From Kluyvera cryocrescens NBRC 102467 (GTDB lineage: Bacteria > Pseudomonadota > Gammaproteobacteria > Enterobacterales > Enterobacteriaceae), in the NCBI RefSeq assembly GCF_001571285.1, contig NZ_BCTM01000001.1:62001-126000 (forward strand): a stretch of 64,000 nucleotides of DNA. The letters are read 5' to 3'. The translations under genes and the position numbers were made by a program. The notes under the pieces are model-generated. The model was given only the letters and a program-made list of their open reading frames with translations. It was not told where the DNA came from and ran no database searches. Shown here in pieces: positions 38,543-48,909 of the stretch (position 1 is the stretch's first letter; each line of letters opens with the position of its first letter).

Positions 38543-38574
38543 GGTGCAAACGGGAGGATTTTTCGGTGCAACGA
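38543..38574. repeat. Paired GGTGCAA repeats upstream of the sigma54-like promoter
   Basis: GGTGCAAACG (38543-38552) and GGTGCAACGA (38565-38574) are direct repeats 22 bases apart, about two helical turns. Each contains the right half of an NtrC-type site (TGGTGCA or CGGTGCA), but the left halves are poor. Confidence 0.4.
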
Positions 38575-38740
38575 ACGAGCGGCCTGAGACAACAACAAAA
38601 AAAACCATATTCTGAATAACTGGCCTGAAGAGACCACGGTACCTGCAGTCCTGTCGGCCAAAATGTAACAAACAGTGCGTTTGAAGAGCGCCAGATGTGG
38701 TACATTTTCCGCGCGCCGATGACCACCACACACAACAGGT

Positions 38741-39946
38741 ATGCAGAACATTACTACCCGATTCCACTGGATGCTGTTTGTTATCCCGTTATTCAGCGGC
38801 TGCGGCACGCTCTCACAAATGTCCTCCCCGGCAGGTACTCAGGAACTCCTCACTCATCAATCGCTGGATGGCGACGTTGATAGCGTGGTACGCCGCTATA
38901 TGAGGCAAAAAAAAGTCTCCGGGATGAGCGTCGCGGTGATCCACAATTACGGCGAGCCGCAATTTTATAGCTGGGGCGTGACCGATGCGGCCCATCGCTA
39001 TCCCGTCAGGTCAGATACCCTGTTTGCCCTCGGCTCCCTCAGCAAAGGGGTAACGGCAGAAGTGGTGGCATACCTGGTGAATGAAGGACAACTCAGTTGG
39101 GATGATAAGCTCGCGACACTGTTACCGTCAGGTACACCGCTCAGCGCAGATGCGCAAAACATTACTTTGCTCGAGCTGGTCACTCACACCTCCGGACTGC
39201 CGCGCCAGAATATGGATTTTCGAATGCTGAAAAAATTCATCGGCTATTTAGGTAGTGGTGAAAATTTTTATGGCGAGCTGGATAGCGATAATGTGCTGCA
39301 TTATTTAGCCGACTGGCGTGCGCCACAAAGTAAAACGCCGGAATACTCCAATCTCGGCTATGCACTTATCGGTTACATCCTGAAATATAAAACGGGCAAA
39401 GATATACAGGCTTTAGCGTCGCACTTTATTTTTCGACCATTAAAAATGGTTCACAGTAGCTTCATTCCCCAGGAGTTAAAAGGATTCCCACAGCGTGCGC
39501 TTGGTCACGCAGGCGATCAGCCGAAATTCATCCCACGTGGGCAGTTAACCCCCGATTGGCATTTCACCAATAATATGGTGGCGGCGGCGAGTTTATACAG
39601 TAACGCCGAAGATTTGATCGCCTATGCCCGCTATCACGTATCAAAAACCGACGACAACGTGCTCGATGTGGTTTTTTCCGAGGTCAGTCATGCCTATTTT
39701 CAACGCTCCGATGGTTCACAGGACCTTGCCTGGGTAACCGACTTTATCGGTCGGGAGAAAATTACTTATCAAGTAGGCTATATTGGCGGCTACTCCAGCT
39801 TTATCGGTTTTGATAAAGAAAAGGGCAATGCGGTCGTGGTGCTGCAAAATGCCTTTAACTGGAGCAACTATATTGGCATGACGCTTTTGATAGATATGGC
39901 GAAAAACGATCGCCCTATCTCTGGCAACCGTTTCGAGAAAAATTAG
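38741..39946 (+). CDS. Beta-lactamase-fold serine hydrolase lipoprotein (class C / EstB / AmpH-like)
   Basis: 401 residues. The N-terminal signal ends in FSGC with lipid-modified C21 predicted. The serine beta-lactamase fold shows S99-L-S-K102 (ALGSLSKG) as SxxK and Y202-S-N204 (PEYSNLGYALIG) as YxN. The third box, normally KTG or HxG, is probably GYIGGYSSF. NITLLELVTHTSGLP is typical of the family. Likely a periplasmic peptidase or esterase acting on cell-wall peptides or an unknown ester; true beta-lactam hydrolysis is not implied. It is divergent from the liv-type operon. Confidence 0.85.
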   Translation: MQNITTRFHWMLFVIPLFSGCGTLSQMSSPAGTQELLTHQSLDGDVDSVVRRYMRQKKVSGMSVAVIHNYGEPQFYSWGVTDAAHRYPVRSDTLFALGSLSKGVTAEVVAYLVNEGQLSWDDKLATLLPSGTPLSADAQNITLLELVTHTSGLPRQNMDFRMLKKFIGYLGSGENFYGELDSDNVLHYLADWRAPQSKTPEYSNLGYALIGYILKYKTGKDIQALASHFIFRPLKMVHSSFIPQELKGFPQRALGHAGDQPKFIPRGQLTPDWHFTNNMVAAASLYSNAEDLIAYARYHVSKTDDNVLDVVFSEVSHAYFQRSDGSQDLAWVTDFIGREKITYQVGYIGGYSSFIGFDKEKGNAVVVLQNAFNWSNYIGMTLLIDMAKNDRPISGNRFEKN

Positions 39947-40132
39947 ACTGATTGACCACCTACTCCCGTGCACTGGTTACCAGGAGATAGATACCGTGAT
40001 TATTTCATGTATGCGTATTTACCTGAACCGCGACGGGGTAAACCTATCCTCTCGCTGATGGTTCTGCAGAAACAGCAGTGCCAGACCTTTGCCCTGATGG
40101 CGAAAGCGAATCACGAGCTAAAGGGACAAAAA

Positions 40133-40156
40133 CAAAAAAACCACCCGTAGGTGGTT
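40133..40156 (-). terminator. Terminator of the glyW-cysT-leuZ operon
   Basis: On the minus strand AACCACC pairs with GGTGGTT around TACG, followed by a run of T. Confidence 0.9.
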
Positions 40157-40198
40157 TCACGACACTGCTTATTGCTTTGATTATTCTTTGCTTTCCCA

Positions 40199-40285
40199 TG
40201 GTACCCGGAGTGGGACTTGAACCCACACAGCGCGAACGCCGAGGGATTTTAAATCCCTTGTGTCTACCGATTCCACCATCCGGGC
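40199..40285 (-). tRNA. leuZ: tRNA-Leu (anticodon UAA)
   Basis: An 87-base class II tRNA beginning GCCCGGATGGTGGAATCGGT and ending with encoded CCA. The anticodon loop TTTAAAA gives UAA. A long variable arm is present. Third gene of the tRNA operon, as in E. coli. Confidence 0.97.
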
Positions 40286-40297
40286 TCGGGAAGAAAG

Positions 40298-40371
40298 TGG
40301 AGGCGCGTTCCGGAGTCGAACCGGACTAGACGGATTTGCAATCCGCTACATAACCGCTTTGCTAACGCGCC
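40298..40371 (-). tRNA. cysT: tRNA-Cys (anticodon GCA)
   Basis: A 74-base tRNA beginning GGCGCGTTAGCAAAGCGG, with anticodon GCA in a GGATTGCAAATCC arm and ending TCCA. Middle gene of the operon. Confidence 0.97.
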
Positions 40372-40414
40372 TTTGAAGCTTTACTCACACCCGCAACTGC
40401 CGATGCGTTTAATT

Positions 40415-40490
<76 letters not shown>

Positions 40491-40563
40491 ATTATCAAGT
40501 TGATTTGCTAACCACTTGATTTTGCTATCGTCTGGCAATCAGTGCTGCCGTTCGATGCGTTGC

Positions 40564-40591
40564 ATTCTACTTATCTGACGCGATGAGTCAA
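40564..40591 (-). promoter_or_regulatory. Promoter of the glyW-cysT-leuZ tRNA operon
   Basis: -35 TTGACT, 16 bases, -10 TAGAAT on the minus strand, followed by a GC-rich discriminator, the usual form of a stringently controlled stable-RNA promoter. Confidence 0.85.
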
Positions 40592-40641
40592 CGGTATTTT
40601 TCGCAACTTTGTGTCGTTTGCTGAAAATAACGGCGAAACGA

Positions 40642-41190
40642 TCACTCTTGAAGCAAATCACCGCGCGCAGCGTTCAAATATTGCAGCATTGACCACAGTG
40701 TCAGTACCGCAGCAACCAGGAATAATGCGATACCGGCCCATTCAACCCAGATATTTGGACGCCACAGCATCCAAACCAGCGCAGTCATCTGCGCGGTGGT
40801 TTTTACTTTACCCACCCAGGAAACGGCAACGCTGCTGCGTTTACCCAGTTCAGCCATCCATTCGCGCAGCGCAGAGATAATGATCTCACGAGCAATCATG
40901 GTGGCGGCTGGCAGCGTTACCCACCAGGTGTGGTAGTGTTCAGCCACCAGCACCATTGCAATCGCCACCATCACTTTATCCGCAACCGGATCAAGGAAGG
41001 CGCCGAAGCGGGTGCTTTGGTTCCAGCGACGGGCAAGATAGCCATCAAACCAGTCGGTTATCGCTGCGATAAAGAAGATCAGCGCGCAGGCAAACGGCGC
41101 CCAGACAACGGGAAGGTAGAACGCCAGCACGAAAAACGGAATCAGGATGACGCGGAACAACGTAAGCAATGTAGGGATATTATATTGCAT
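40642..41190 (-). CDS. pgsA: PgsA, phosphatidylglycerophosphate synthase
   Basis: Inner-membrane enzyme that joins CDP-diacylglycerol and glycerol 3-phosphate in the synthesis of phosphatidylglycerol and cardiolipin. 182 residues as in E. coli. The CDP-alcohol phosphotransferase motif is complete across [11 protein letters not shown] and [10 protein letters not shown] (DG-x2-AR-x8-G-x3-D-x3-D). Hydrophobic helices flank it. It follows uvrC on the minus strand, 55 bases away. Confidence 0.98.
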   Translation of the reverse strand: MQYNIPTLLTLFRVILIPFFVLAFYLPVVWAPFACALIFFIAAITDWFDGYLARRWNQSTRFGAFLDPVADKVMVAIAMVLVAEHYHTWWVTLPAATMIAREIIISALREWMAELGKRSSVAVSWVGKVKTTAQMTALVWMLWRPNIWVEWAGIALFLVAAVLTLWSMLQYLNAARGDLLQE

Positions 41191-41245
41191 GGCGTGGTAA
41201 CTATCTGTTGTTAGTAAATATTAGCCCTATGTTGCTACAGAGCCC

Positions 41246-43078
41246 CTAATGTTTCAACGAGTAGAAGATCTTTTCTGCTAACCCAAGCGATATTCCGGGT
41301 ACTTTCGCGATGTCATCGATGGTTGCCTGCTGCAAACCCTGCAAACCGCCCATATATTTGAGCAGCATCTGGCGCCGTTTTGGCCCCACGCCTTCAATCG
41401 TCTCCAGCGTGCTGGTACTCTTCACCTTCGCCCGTTTCTTACGATGGCCAGAAATAGCGTGGTCGTGTGATTCATCGCGAATGTGCTGGATCACGTGCAG
41501 CGCAGGTGAATCCGGCGGTAGACTAAATCCCTCACCTTCCGGTTCGAAAAATAGGGTCTCCAGCCCGGCTTTACGGTCGCTGCCTTTGGCAACACCAAGC
41601 AGCAAAGGATGGTGCTTATCCCACGGCACATCCAGCTCGGCAAAAACCGTCTTCGCCTGTCCCAACTGCCCTTTCCCGCCGTCGATCAAAATCACATCGG
41701 GAATTTTACTCTCATCAATCGCTTTACCGTAGCGACGGCGTAAAACCTGATTCATTGCGGCGTAGTCATCGCCCGGGGTAATGCCGGTAATATTATAGCG
41801 GCGATACTCCGCCCGCAGCGGCCCATTAGCATCAAATACCACGCAGGAAGCGACGGTCTGTTCGCCCATGGTGTGGCTGATATCAAAGCACTCCATCCGC
41901 TTAATCGCCGGTAGCTTAAGCTCCACGGCCAGCGCCTGCAGGCGTTGATGAACAGTAGACTGCTGCGACAGCTTGGTTGACAGCGCCGTGACCGCATTGG
42001 TGCGCGCCAGTTTTAAATAGCGTGCCCGATCGCCACGCGGCTTGGTCTGCACCTGGATGCGCCTACCGGCCATCTCGGATAAAGAATCCGCCAGCAGCGT
42101 TTTGTCTTTCAACATGAAATCGAGCAGGATCTCGCCGGGCAGCGTGCGCACCTGGCTCCCCTGGAAATAGAACTGGCCGACAAAAGTCTCCACCACTTCT
42201 CCCAGCTCGGTATCGTTCGGCACTTTCGGGAAGTAGCTGCGGCTACCCAGAACTTTGCCCTGACGAATAAACAGGACGTGCACGCAGGCCATGCCGGCTT
42301 CAAATGCCACGCCGATAACATCAAGATCGTCACCGTTATTCGAGACAAACTGCTTCTCAGTCACCCGACGCACGGCTTGAATCTGATCGCGAATACGCGC
42401 CGCTTCTTCAAAAGCCAACGTCTCGCTGGCTTTTTCCATCCGCTCAATAAGCTGCGTAAGCACCTGATCGTCTTTACCCGAAAGGAATAGCCGCACGTAC
42501 TCTACCTGCTGCGCATACTCCTCTTCGCTCACCAGCCCCTTCACGCAGGGGCCAAGACAGCGACCGATTTGGTACTGCAGACAGGGGCGCGACCGGTTAC
42601 GGTAGACGCTGTTTTCGCATTGACGAATCGGGAAAACCTTTTGCAACAGCGCCAGCGTTTCACGTACCGCGTAGCCATTGGGGAATGGCCCAAAATACTC
42701 ACCCTTCGCATGCTTTGCGCCGCGATGGGTCGCCAGGCGTGGGTGAGTATCGGCACTCAGAAAGATGAAAGGATAAGATTTGTCATCCCGCAGCAGAACG
42801 TTGTAGCGCGGCTGATACAGCTTGATGTAATTATGCTCAAGCAGCAGCGCTTCCGTCTCAGTGTGGGTAACGGTGACATCAATCTGGGCGATTTGGGCGA
42901 CCAGCGCTTCCGTTTTGCGGGAAGCTACGTTGGTACGAAAATAGCTGGCAAGGCGCTTTTTGAGATCTTTGGCTTTGCCAACATAAATAACCGTGCCGCC
43001 GGCGTCATACATACGATAAACGCCGGGCTGGCTGGTCACGGTTTTCAGAAAGGCTTTTGAATCAAAAACATCACTCAC
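41246..43078 (-). CDS. uvrC: UvrC, excinuclease ABC subunit C
   Basis: Makes both incisions around DNA lesions in nucleotide excision repair. The 610 residues contain an N-terminal GIY-YIG nuclease ([20 protein letters not shown]), a Cys-rich segment ([13 protein letters not shown]), a UvrB-binding UVR motif (~200-235), the RNase H-like C-terminal nuclease ([28 protein letters not shown]) and terminal helix-hairpin-helix repeats ([17 protein letters not shown]). The GTG start gives the E. coli length and overlaps the uvrY stop (GTGA), implying coupling. Confidence 0.98.
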   Translation of the reverse strand: MSDVFDSKAFLKTVTSQPGVYRMYDAGGTVIYVGKAKDLKKRLASYFRTNVASRKTEALVAQIAQIDVTVTHTETEALLLEHNYIKLYQPRYNVLLRDDKSYPFIFLSADTHPRLATHRGAKHAKGEYFGPFPNGYAVRETLALLQKVFPIRQCENSVYRNRSRPCLQYQIGRCLGPCVKGLVSEEEYAQQVEYVRLFLSGKDDQVLTQLIERMEKASETLAFEEAARIRDQIQAVRRVTEKQFVSNNGDDLDVIGVAFEAGMACVHVLFIRQGKVLGSRSYFPKVPNDTELGEVVETFVGQFYFQGSQVRTLPGEILLDFMLKDKTLLADSLSEMAGRRIQVQTKPRGDRARYLKLARTNAVTALSTKLSQQSTVHQRLQALAVELKLPAIKRMECFDISHTMGEQTVASCVVFDANGPLRAEYRRYNITGITPGDDYAAMNQVLRRRYGKAIDESKIPDVILIDGGKGQLGQAKTVFAELDVPWDKHHPLLLGVAKGSDRKAGLETLFFEPEGEGFSLPPDSPALHVIQHIRDESHDHAISGHRKKRAKVKSTSTLETIEGVGPKRRQMLLKYMGGLQGLQQATIDDIAKVPGISLGLAEKIFYSLKH

Positions 43079-43731
43079 TGACTTGCTAACGACTCCGCAT
43101 TGCACAGGCCATGGCGAATTGCCAGGTGGGTCAGTTCAACGTCACCGTGAATATTCAGCTTACTGAACATACGATAGCGATAACTGTTTACCGTTTTAGG
43201 ACTCAGACTAAGCTGCTCCGAGATCTCATTCACCTTCTGACCTTTAGTGATCATCAGCATAATCTGCAATTCACGTTCAGACAAACTGGCAAACGGGGAT
43301 TCCGTTTTTTCAGGTTCAATCTGACTCAATGCCATTTGCTGAGCAATATCCGAGGCTATATAACGCTGCCCGGAGAACACAGAGCGAATTGCATTGACCA
43401 CCTCTTGCGGGGCGGCACCTTTACTGAGGTATCCCGCAGCACCGGCCTGCATGACTTTCGCCGGCAGTGGGTTTTCCGTGTGAACGGTTAACATAATGAC
43501 TTTGGTATCGACCGCGGAACGCGCAATTTTACGCGTTGCCTCAAGGCCGCCAATCCCCGGCATGTTCATATCCATAAGCACAACATCAACCGGATTAGCA
43601 CGGCACCACTTCACCGCATCTTCCCCACAGTTGGCTTCGCCAGTGACTCTAATACCTTTTATATCTTCGAGAATGCGTCGTATCCCTGCGCGCACCAGTT
43701 CGTGGTCATCAACAAGAAGGACGTTGATCAA
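43075..43731 (-). CDS. uvrY: UvrY (SirA/GacA), response regulator
   Basis: Response regulator partner of BarA that activates csrB/csrC transcription and so controls the Csr system, which acts back on flhDC mRNA. It has 218 residues with phospho-acceptor D54 ([10 protein letters not shown]) and a LuxR-type HTH ([18 protein letters not shown]). The TTG start reproduces the E. coli length and follows GGAG. An in-frame ATG 17 codons upstream adds unrelated sequence. Confidence 0.97.
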   Translation of the reverse strand: MINVLLVDDHELVRAGIRRILEDIKGIRVTGEANCGEDAVKWCRANPVDVVLMDMNMPGIGGLEATRKIARSAVDTKVIMLTVHTENPLPAKVMQAGAAGYLSKGAAPQEVVNAIRSVFSGQRYIASDIAQQMALSQIEPEKTESPFASLSERELQIMLMITKGQKVNEISEQLSLSPKTVNSYRYRMFSKLNIHGDVELTHLAIRHGLCNAESLASQ

Positions 43732-44188
43732 AGGAATAATCTCCAGAATAGGGATAACGCTACTACTGCTTAATTCCCCCATAGTACCGGGTTTTATATC
43801 AACTGTGAAAGTCTAAAAATGCCAGAGCATCGATTTCGATCTCGTTTTTGGAAATAATCATGTACATCTTCTGGAAAGTTCTAAAAAACAACAAGATGCC
43901 GGCATTGACGCTAAGTACATTTACGGGCATAAGCCGCGGAAACAGATGCTTTGTCGTATATTTGATAAATACGCCTTATAATATGTAACAATAATTAACG
44001 GCGCATGAACCATAATTAAACAATTCAATGCTAACTTGCTGTCTATGCTCTGTTAAATAATAATTAATATCAGATCTGAGCAGCGCGCAAAAAACAGTCA
44101 CTCCTGTTTTTCTGCAGGCTTGTGGTATACTGCGCCGCTTTCATAATCCGCATCGCGCATATTGCGCAGAAATTGTACGAGGCAATAA
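43732..44188. other. Divergent intergenic region uvrY-yecF
   Basis: 457 bases with no supported gene. It is AT-rich in the middle and holds the promoters of uvrY (minus) and yecF (plus). TTGTGGTATACTGCGC near 44120-44136 looks like an extended -10 for yecF. Nothing else stands out. Confidence 0.4.
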
Positions 44189-44413
44189 ATGAGCACACCT
44201 GATTTTTCCACCGCTGAAAATAATCAAAATCTGGCGCAGGAAGTTTCCTGCCTGAAGTCGTTGCTGACCCTGATGTTACAGGCTATGGGCCAGGCAGACG
44301 CAGGCCGCGTGATTATTAAGATGGAAAAGCAAATTGCGCAGTTAGAAGATGACGCTCAGGCTGCCGTATTTTCCAGCACTGTTAAGCAAATTAAACAAGC
44401 TTACCGTCAGTAA
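44189..44413 (+). CDS. yecF: YecF, DUF2594 family protein
   Basis: A 74-residue cytoplasmic protein matching E. coli YecF over its full length ([29 protein letters not shown] at the C-terminus). Mostly helical, function unknown. The start follows GAGGCAA. Convergent with sdiA. Confidence 0.94.
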   Translation: MSTPDFSTAENNQNLAQEVSCLKSLLTLMLQAMGQADAGRVIIKMEKQIAQLEDDAQAAVFSSTVKQIKQAYRQ

Positions 44414-44417
44414 TAAT

Positions 44418-44453
44418 AAACCGGCTGTCAGCATCATTGCTCACAGCCGGTTT
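44418..44453. terminator. Terminator between yecF and sdiA
   Basis: AAACCGGCTGT pairs with ACAGCCGGTTT around a 14-base loop, between convergent genes. Confidence 0.85.
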
Positions 44454-44483
44454 GCGGTCTGGCACGCAGAACCCCGACACAGC

Positions 44484-45206
44484 TCAGATCACGCCAATCG
44501 CCGCAGCATAGCAGGCAATCTGCGTTTTATTCGGCGCATTAAATTTCTTCTGCATGTTCTTCTGGTGAAAATTCACCGTATTTTCCGAAATAGCCAGAAT
44601 CATCGAGATTTCGGCCGACGTTTTACCTTCCGCCGTCCATTTCAGAATTTCTAATTCACGCTTACTGAATTTCATTTCCCGCGGCATCACCATCTCATCT
44701 TCCAGACGTAATAATGCCAGCAGACTCAATTCCAGCAGAATCTGTAAATGCAGCGCGATTTCATCATCCGCATGCGTATTACGCGAGGTTCGGGTTCTCG
44801 ATACCGATAAGAAACCATGCGCATGGTTTGGCAACATCAAACACTGGGTGGCGCCGGTCAGCAGGCCATGATCGCGCGCGGCGTCCCACAGCTCCTGAGC
44901 ATCACAGAACAACTCGTCATTCCAGCGCAGATGGCCCATTGAAAAGTTGCCGGGTTTGAGTACCGGATCGATAGCCATGTAGTTTGCCGACTTATACTGC
45001 GACATCCAGGCATCGGGATAAGTGCTATACGCCGAAATTTTTGGTCGCGTGAATGGCACGGGATGCCGAACGCACAGGGCAAAGAAATCGTACTCCAGAA
45101 GTTCCGTTTGCTGCTGGAGCAGCTGGTAGATCTGGTCGCTTGCCGAAGCTGCCTGGAAAAGATGCAGCATTTCCCGCCGCCAACTGAAAAAATCATCGTC
45201 TCTCAT
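44484..45206 (-). CDS. sdiA: SdiA, LuxR-type quorum-sensing regulator
   Basis: 240 residues from the ATG at 45206. An N-terminal autoinducer-binding domain (~1-165) is followed by a LuxR helix-turn-helix (KTSAEISMILAISENTVNFH). Enteric SdiA detects acyl-homoserine lactones of other species, since these bacteria usually lack a LuxI synthase; none is seen here. Divergence from E. coli in the ligand domain is greater than for neighbouring genes. Confidence 0.95.
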   Translation of the reverse strand: MRDDDFFSWRREMLHLFQAASASDQIYQLLQQQTELLEYDFFALCVRHPVPFTRPKISAYSTYPDAWMSQYKSANYMAIDPVLKPGNFSMGHLRWNDELFCDAQELWDAARDHGLLTGATQCLMLPNHAHGFLSVSRTRTSRNTHADDEIALHLQILLELSLLALLRLEDEMVMPREMKFSKRELEILKWTAEGKTSAEISMILAISENTVNFHQKNMQKKFNAPNKTQIACYAAAIGVI

Positions 45207-45524
45207 CACTAACGAGAAACCCCCTGATTAGGAATCATTATTATGAATACAGAAAACTAACACATAAATCTTATTTATATGTATAAAATATCATGCATCA
45301 ACAAAATAAACCGAATTCCCCCTATTTTTGTAACTCACTGCGCGATATTCCCGCAATCAGACGCTTTTACCGATCCTCAGACGACATAATAACTACCTAT
45401 TGATTAGGCATACTTAAGTAAAATTTTTAATGAAAAGTACGATGTCAGCGCTAACCCATCATTTGCGATGGAAAATAAGTCATTAACTCGCGCCCCGGCT
45501 CATCGCGCAGGGCGCGAAACGGCG
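45207..45524. other. Intergenic region sdiA-tcyN
   Basis: 318 bases with no supported gene. The sdiA promoter should lie in its AT-rich left half; the right half follows the end of tcyN, where no clear terminator was found. Confidence 0.4.
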
Positions 45525-46277
45525 CTACTGCATGAGGAATTTCTCAAGGAACTGGCGGGTACGCGCCTGCTGTGGATGGGCAAACAACGCTTTGGCCTCA
45601 CCTTGTTCCACAATTCGCCCCTGATCCATAAAGATAGCTCTGTCAGCCACATCGCGGGCAAAGCTCATTTCATGAGTCACAATCACCATTGTGCGTTTTT
45701 CCTGCGCCAGCGCGCGGATAGCGTTAAGCACTTCCCCCACCAACTCAGGATCCAACGCAGAGGTCGGCTCATCAAACAAAATGACGTCCGGACGCATGGC
45801 CAGCGCACGAGCGATCGCAACGCGCTGCTGCTGTCCACCGGACAAACGGCGTGGATAGCTCTCCTCTTTCCCCACCAGCCCGACTTTGGCCAGCAGTTCG
45901 CGGGCTCGGGCAATCGCTCCCGGCTTATCTTCACCTTTGACGATCACCGGTCCTTCAATAATATTCTCCAGCACCGTACGATGCGGGAACAAATTGAAGC
46001 TCTGGAACACAAAACCCACATGCTGACGTAAGCGGCGAATCAGCCCTTTCTGCTGGCTGATAGGTTTCGCCGTATCGATGGTGATCTCTCCCACGCGGAT
46101 GGTGCCGCTCTCCGGCTGTTCGAGTAGGTTAATACTGCGCAGCAGCGTGGTTTTACCGGAACCGCTCGGCCCAATAATGGCCACCACTTCCCCCTCTTCC
46201 ACCTCGAGGTTGATTCCGTGAAGCACCGTTTGCCCATGGAATTTCTTCACCAGGTTTTTGACTTCTATTGCACTCAT
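45525..46277 (-). CDS. tcyN: TcyN (YecC), L-cystine ABC transporter ATPase
   Basis: A 250-residue ABC ATPase with Walker A IIGPSGSGKTTLLR, signature LSGGQQQRVAIARAL, Walker B VILFDEPTSALDPE and switch VTHEMSF, the polar amino-acid transporter class. It powers cystine and related uptake with TcyL and TcyJ. Its start overlaps tcyL by four bases. Confidence 0.96.
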   Translation of the reverse strand: MSAIEVKNLVKKFHGQTVLHGINLEVEEGEVVAIIGPSGSGKTTLLRSINLLEQPESGTIRVGEITIDTAKPISQQKGLIRRLRQHVGFVFQSFNLFPHRTVLENIIEGPVIVKGEDKPGAIARARELLAKVGLVGKEESYPRRLSGGQQQRVAIARALAMRPDVILFDEPTSALDPELVGEVLNAIRALAQEKRTMVIVTHEMSFARDVADRAIFMDQGRIVEQGEAKALFAHPQQARTRQFLEKFLMQ

Positions 46278-46942
46278 TTCGGGTCTCGCTCCTGGCGGTT
46301 AAGCTGATTTTCAAAGTAGTTCTGCAGCGCCGACAGCACCGTTGCCATTACCCAGTAAATCAACGAGGCGGCAAGATACATAGTGAACACTTCCAGCGTA
46401 CGTGAGGTGATCAACTGCGCCTGACGGAACAATTCAGGCACCTGAATAGTCGCGGCCAGCGAAGTATCCTTCACGAGGCTAATAAAGCTGTTGGACAGCG
46501 GCGGCAGCGCCACCCGCGCGGCCTGTGGCAAAATGGCCCGGCGCAGCGTTTGCCACGGCGTCATGCCGATACTGGCGGCGGCTTCCCACTGCCCTTTATC
46601 AATTGACGAAATCGCCGCACGCAGCGTTTCGGCGGCGTAGGCCGCGGTGTTGAGCGACAGGCCAATCATCGCCGACGGGATAGGATCCAGCTCAATACCA
46701 AACTGCGGCAGGCCGTAGTAGATCATAAACAGCTGCGCGATAAGCGGGGTGCCACGAAAAATCGAAATATAGCAGCGCGCCAGCCAGCGCACCGGTGCAA
46801 TGGACGACATGCGCATTAGCGCGAGAATAAACCCCAGCAGCAGGCCGAAGAACATTCCGCCAATACTGAGCTGCAGCGTGAAAACGGCGCCTTTAAGCAA
46901 ATACGGCGCGGAATCGATAATTAATTGAATACTTTCTTGCAT
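46274..46942 (-). CDS. tcyL: TcyL (YecS), L-cystine ABC transporter permease
   Basis: A 222-residue inner-membrane permease of the HisM/GlnP type with ~5 TM helices. The ATPase-contact EAA loop is EAAASIGMTPWQTLRRAILPQA. It lies between dcyD (13 bases) and tcyN (overlap). Confidence 0.96.
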   Translation of the reverse strand: MQESIQLIIDSAPYLLKGAVFTLQLSIGGMFFGLLLGFILALMRMSSIAPVRWLARCYISIFRGTPLIAQLFMIYYGLPQFGIELDPIPSAMIGLSLNTAAYAAETLRAAISSIDKGQWEAAASIGMTPWQTLRRAILPQAARVALPPLSNSFISLVKDTSLAATIQVPELFRQAQLITSRTLEVFTMYLAASLIYWVMATVLSALQNYFENQLNRQERDPK

Positions 46943-46955
46943 GGGCGCGTTCTAT

Positions 46956-47963
<1,008 letters not shown>

Positions 47964-47981
47964 TTATTATGCGCTTAAATA

Positions 47982-48010
47982 AAAAAAGGCGCTCTATCAG
48001 CGCCTTTTTT
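47982..48010. terminator. Hairpin between tcyJ and dcyD
   Basis: AAAAAAGGCGCT pairs with AGCGCCTTTTTT around a five-base loop. It is a strong terminator just after tcyJ, so tcyJ should be more abundant than the downstream dcyD-tcyL-tcyN. Confidence 0.88.
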
Positions 48011-48022
48011 AAATCAGTACGG

Positions 48023-48823
48023 TTACTGCGTAACGTCAGCACCAAACCATTTTTCAGACAGCGCCTTCAGGCTACCGTCTTTGTGCATAGCGTCAATGGC
48101 ACCGTCTACCGCTTTCAGCAGGTCTTCGTTACCTTTACGCAGCGCGACGCCGGATTCCTGACGAGAGAACGCATCACCGGCTACGGCCAGCGTATTGTTG
48201 GTTTTCTTCACCAGATCCAGCGCTGCCAGACGATCCACCAGAATGGCGTTGATACGGCCTACGCGCAGATCCTGGTATTTGGTCGGGTCATCATCGTAGG
48301 TGCGGATATCGACACCCTGCACGTTCTTACGCAGCCACTCTTCGTAGTTGGTACCCAAACCGACGCCGACTTTTTTCCCTTTCAGGTCAGCCGCCGTTTT
48401 GATGGTATCTTCACTGCCTTTTTTCACCAGCGCCTGAATACCGGAAATGGTATACGGAGTGGAGAAGTCATATTTCTTCTGGCGTTCCGGCGAAATGGTG
48501 ACCTGGTTGATGACCACGTCGATACGCTTGGAATCCAGCGAAGCCAACATCCCGTCCCATTTGGTCGGTTTCAGATCGGCCTTCACGCCGAGGTGTTCTG
48601 CCAGCTCATTGGCGAACTCGACTTCAAAACCGGTCAACTTGCCATCTTCGCCCTGGAAACTGAACGGAGGATAGGTGCCTTCCAGCCCAACGCGCAGCGT
48701 ACCGCGCTCTTTCACCTGGTTTAATAAATTCTCAGCAGCAAACGCTTGAACGCTTGCTCCCGCTACCAGCGCAGCGGCCATTACGCCCATCAGCGCCTGA
48801 CGACCTAGAAACTTCAGCTTCAT
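48023..48823 (-). CDS. tcyJ: TcyJ (FliY), periplasmic L-cystine-binding protein
   Basis: A 266-residue SBP_bac_3 protein with a signal peptide ending VQAFA. Conserved ligand-binding sequence includes GLEGTYPPFSFQGEDG, ASLDSKRIDVVINQVTIS and RTYDDDPTKYQDL. The start is the ATG of MKLKFLGRQALMG, after GGGGG; seven codons upstream are ignored. Historically named fliY because it lies in the fliA-fliZ operon. Confidence 0.96.
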   Translation of the reverse strand: MKLKFLGRQALMGVMAAALVAGASVQAFAAENLLNQVKERGTLRVGLEGTYPPFSFQGEDGKLTGFEVEFANELAEHLGVKADLKPTKWDGMLASLDSKRIDVVINQVTISPERQKKYDFSTPYTISGIQALVKKGSEDTIKTAADLKGKKVGVGLGTNYEEWLRKNVQGVDIRTYDDDPTKYQDLRVGRINAILVDRLAALDLVKKTNNTLAVAGDAFSRQESGVALRKGNEDLLKAVDGAIDAMHKDGSLKALSEKWFGADVTQ

Positions 48824-48909
48824 TATGCCCCCGAAAAGCTTCACTTTTTTGCTAGTGTAAACCGTTCGCCATCAATGACAAACACCCATGAGATACATCT
48901 TATTCCAAT

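Larger units (their letters stand above)
38205..38740. other. Divergent control region between the liv-type operon and the beta-lactamase-fold gene
   Basis: 536 bases with no supported gene; short frames here have no ribosome sites or homology. It contains the candidate sigma54 element and the GGTGCA repeats listed separately. Confidence 0.5.

Noticed and set aside
38741-39946. Calling the serine hydrolase an AmpC beta-lactamase
   Set aside because: It has a lipoprotein signal, a non-standard third motif (GYIGG) and lacks close similarity to AmpC; fold family only is supported.
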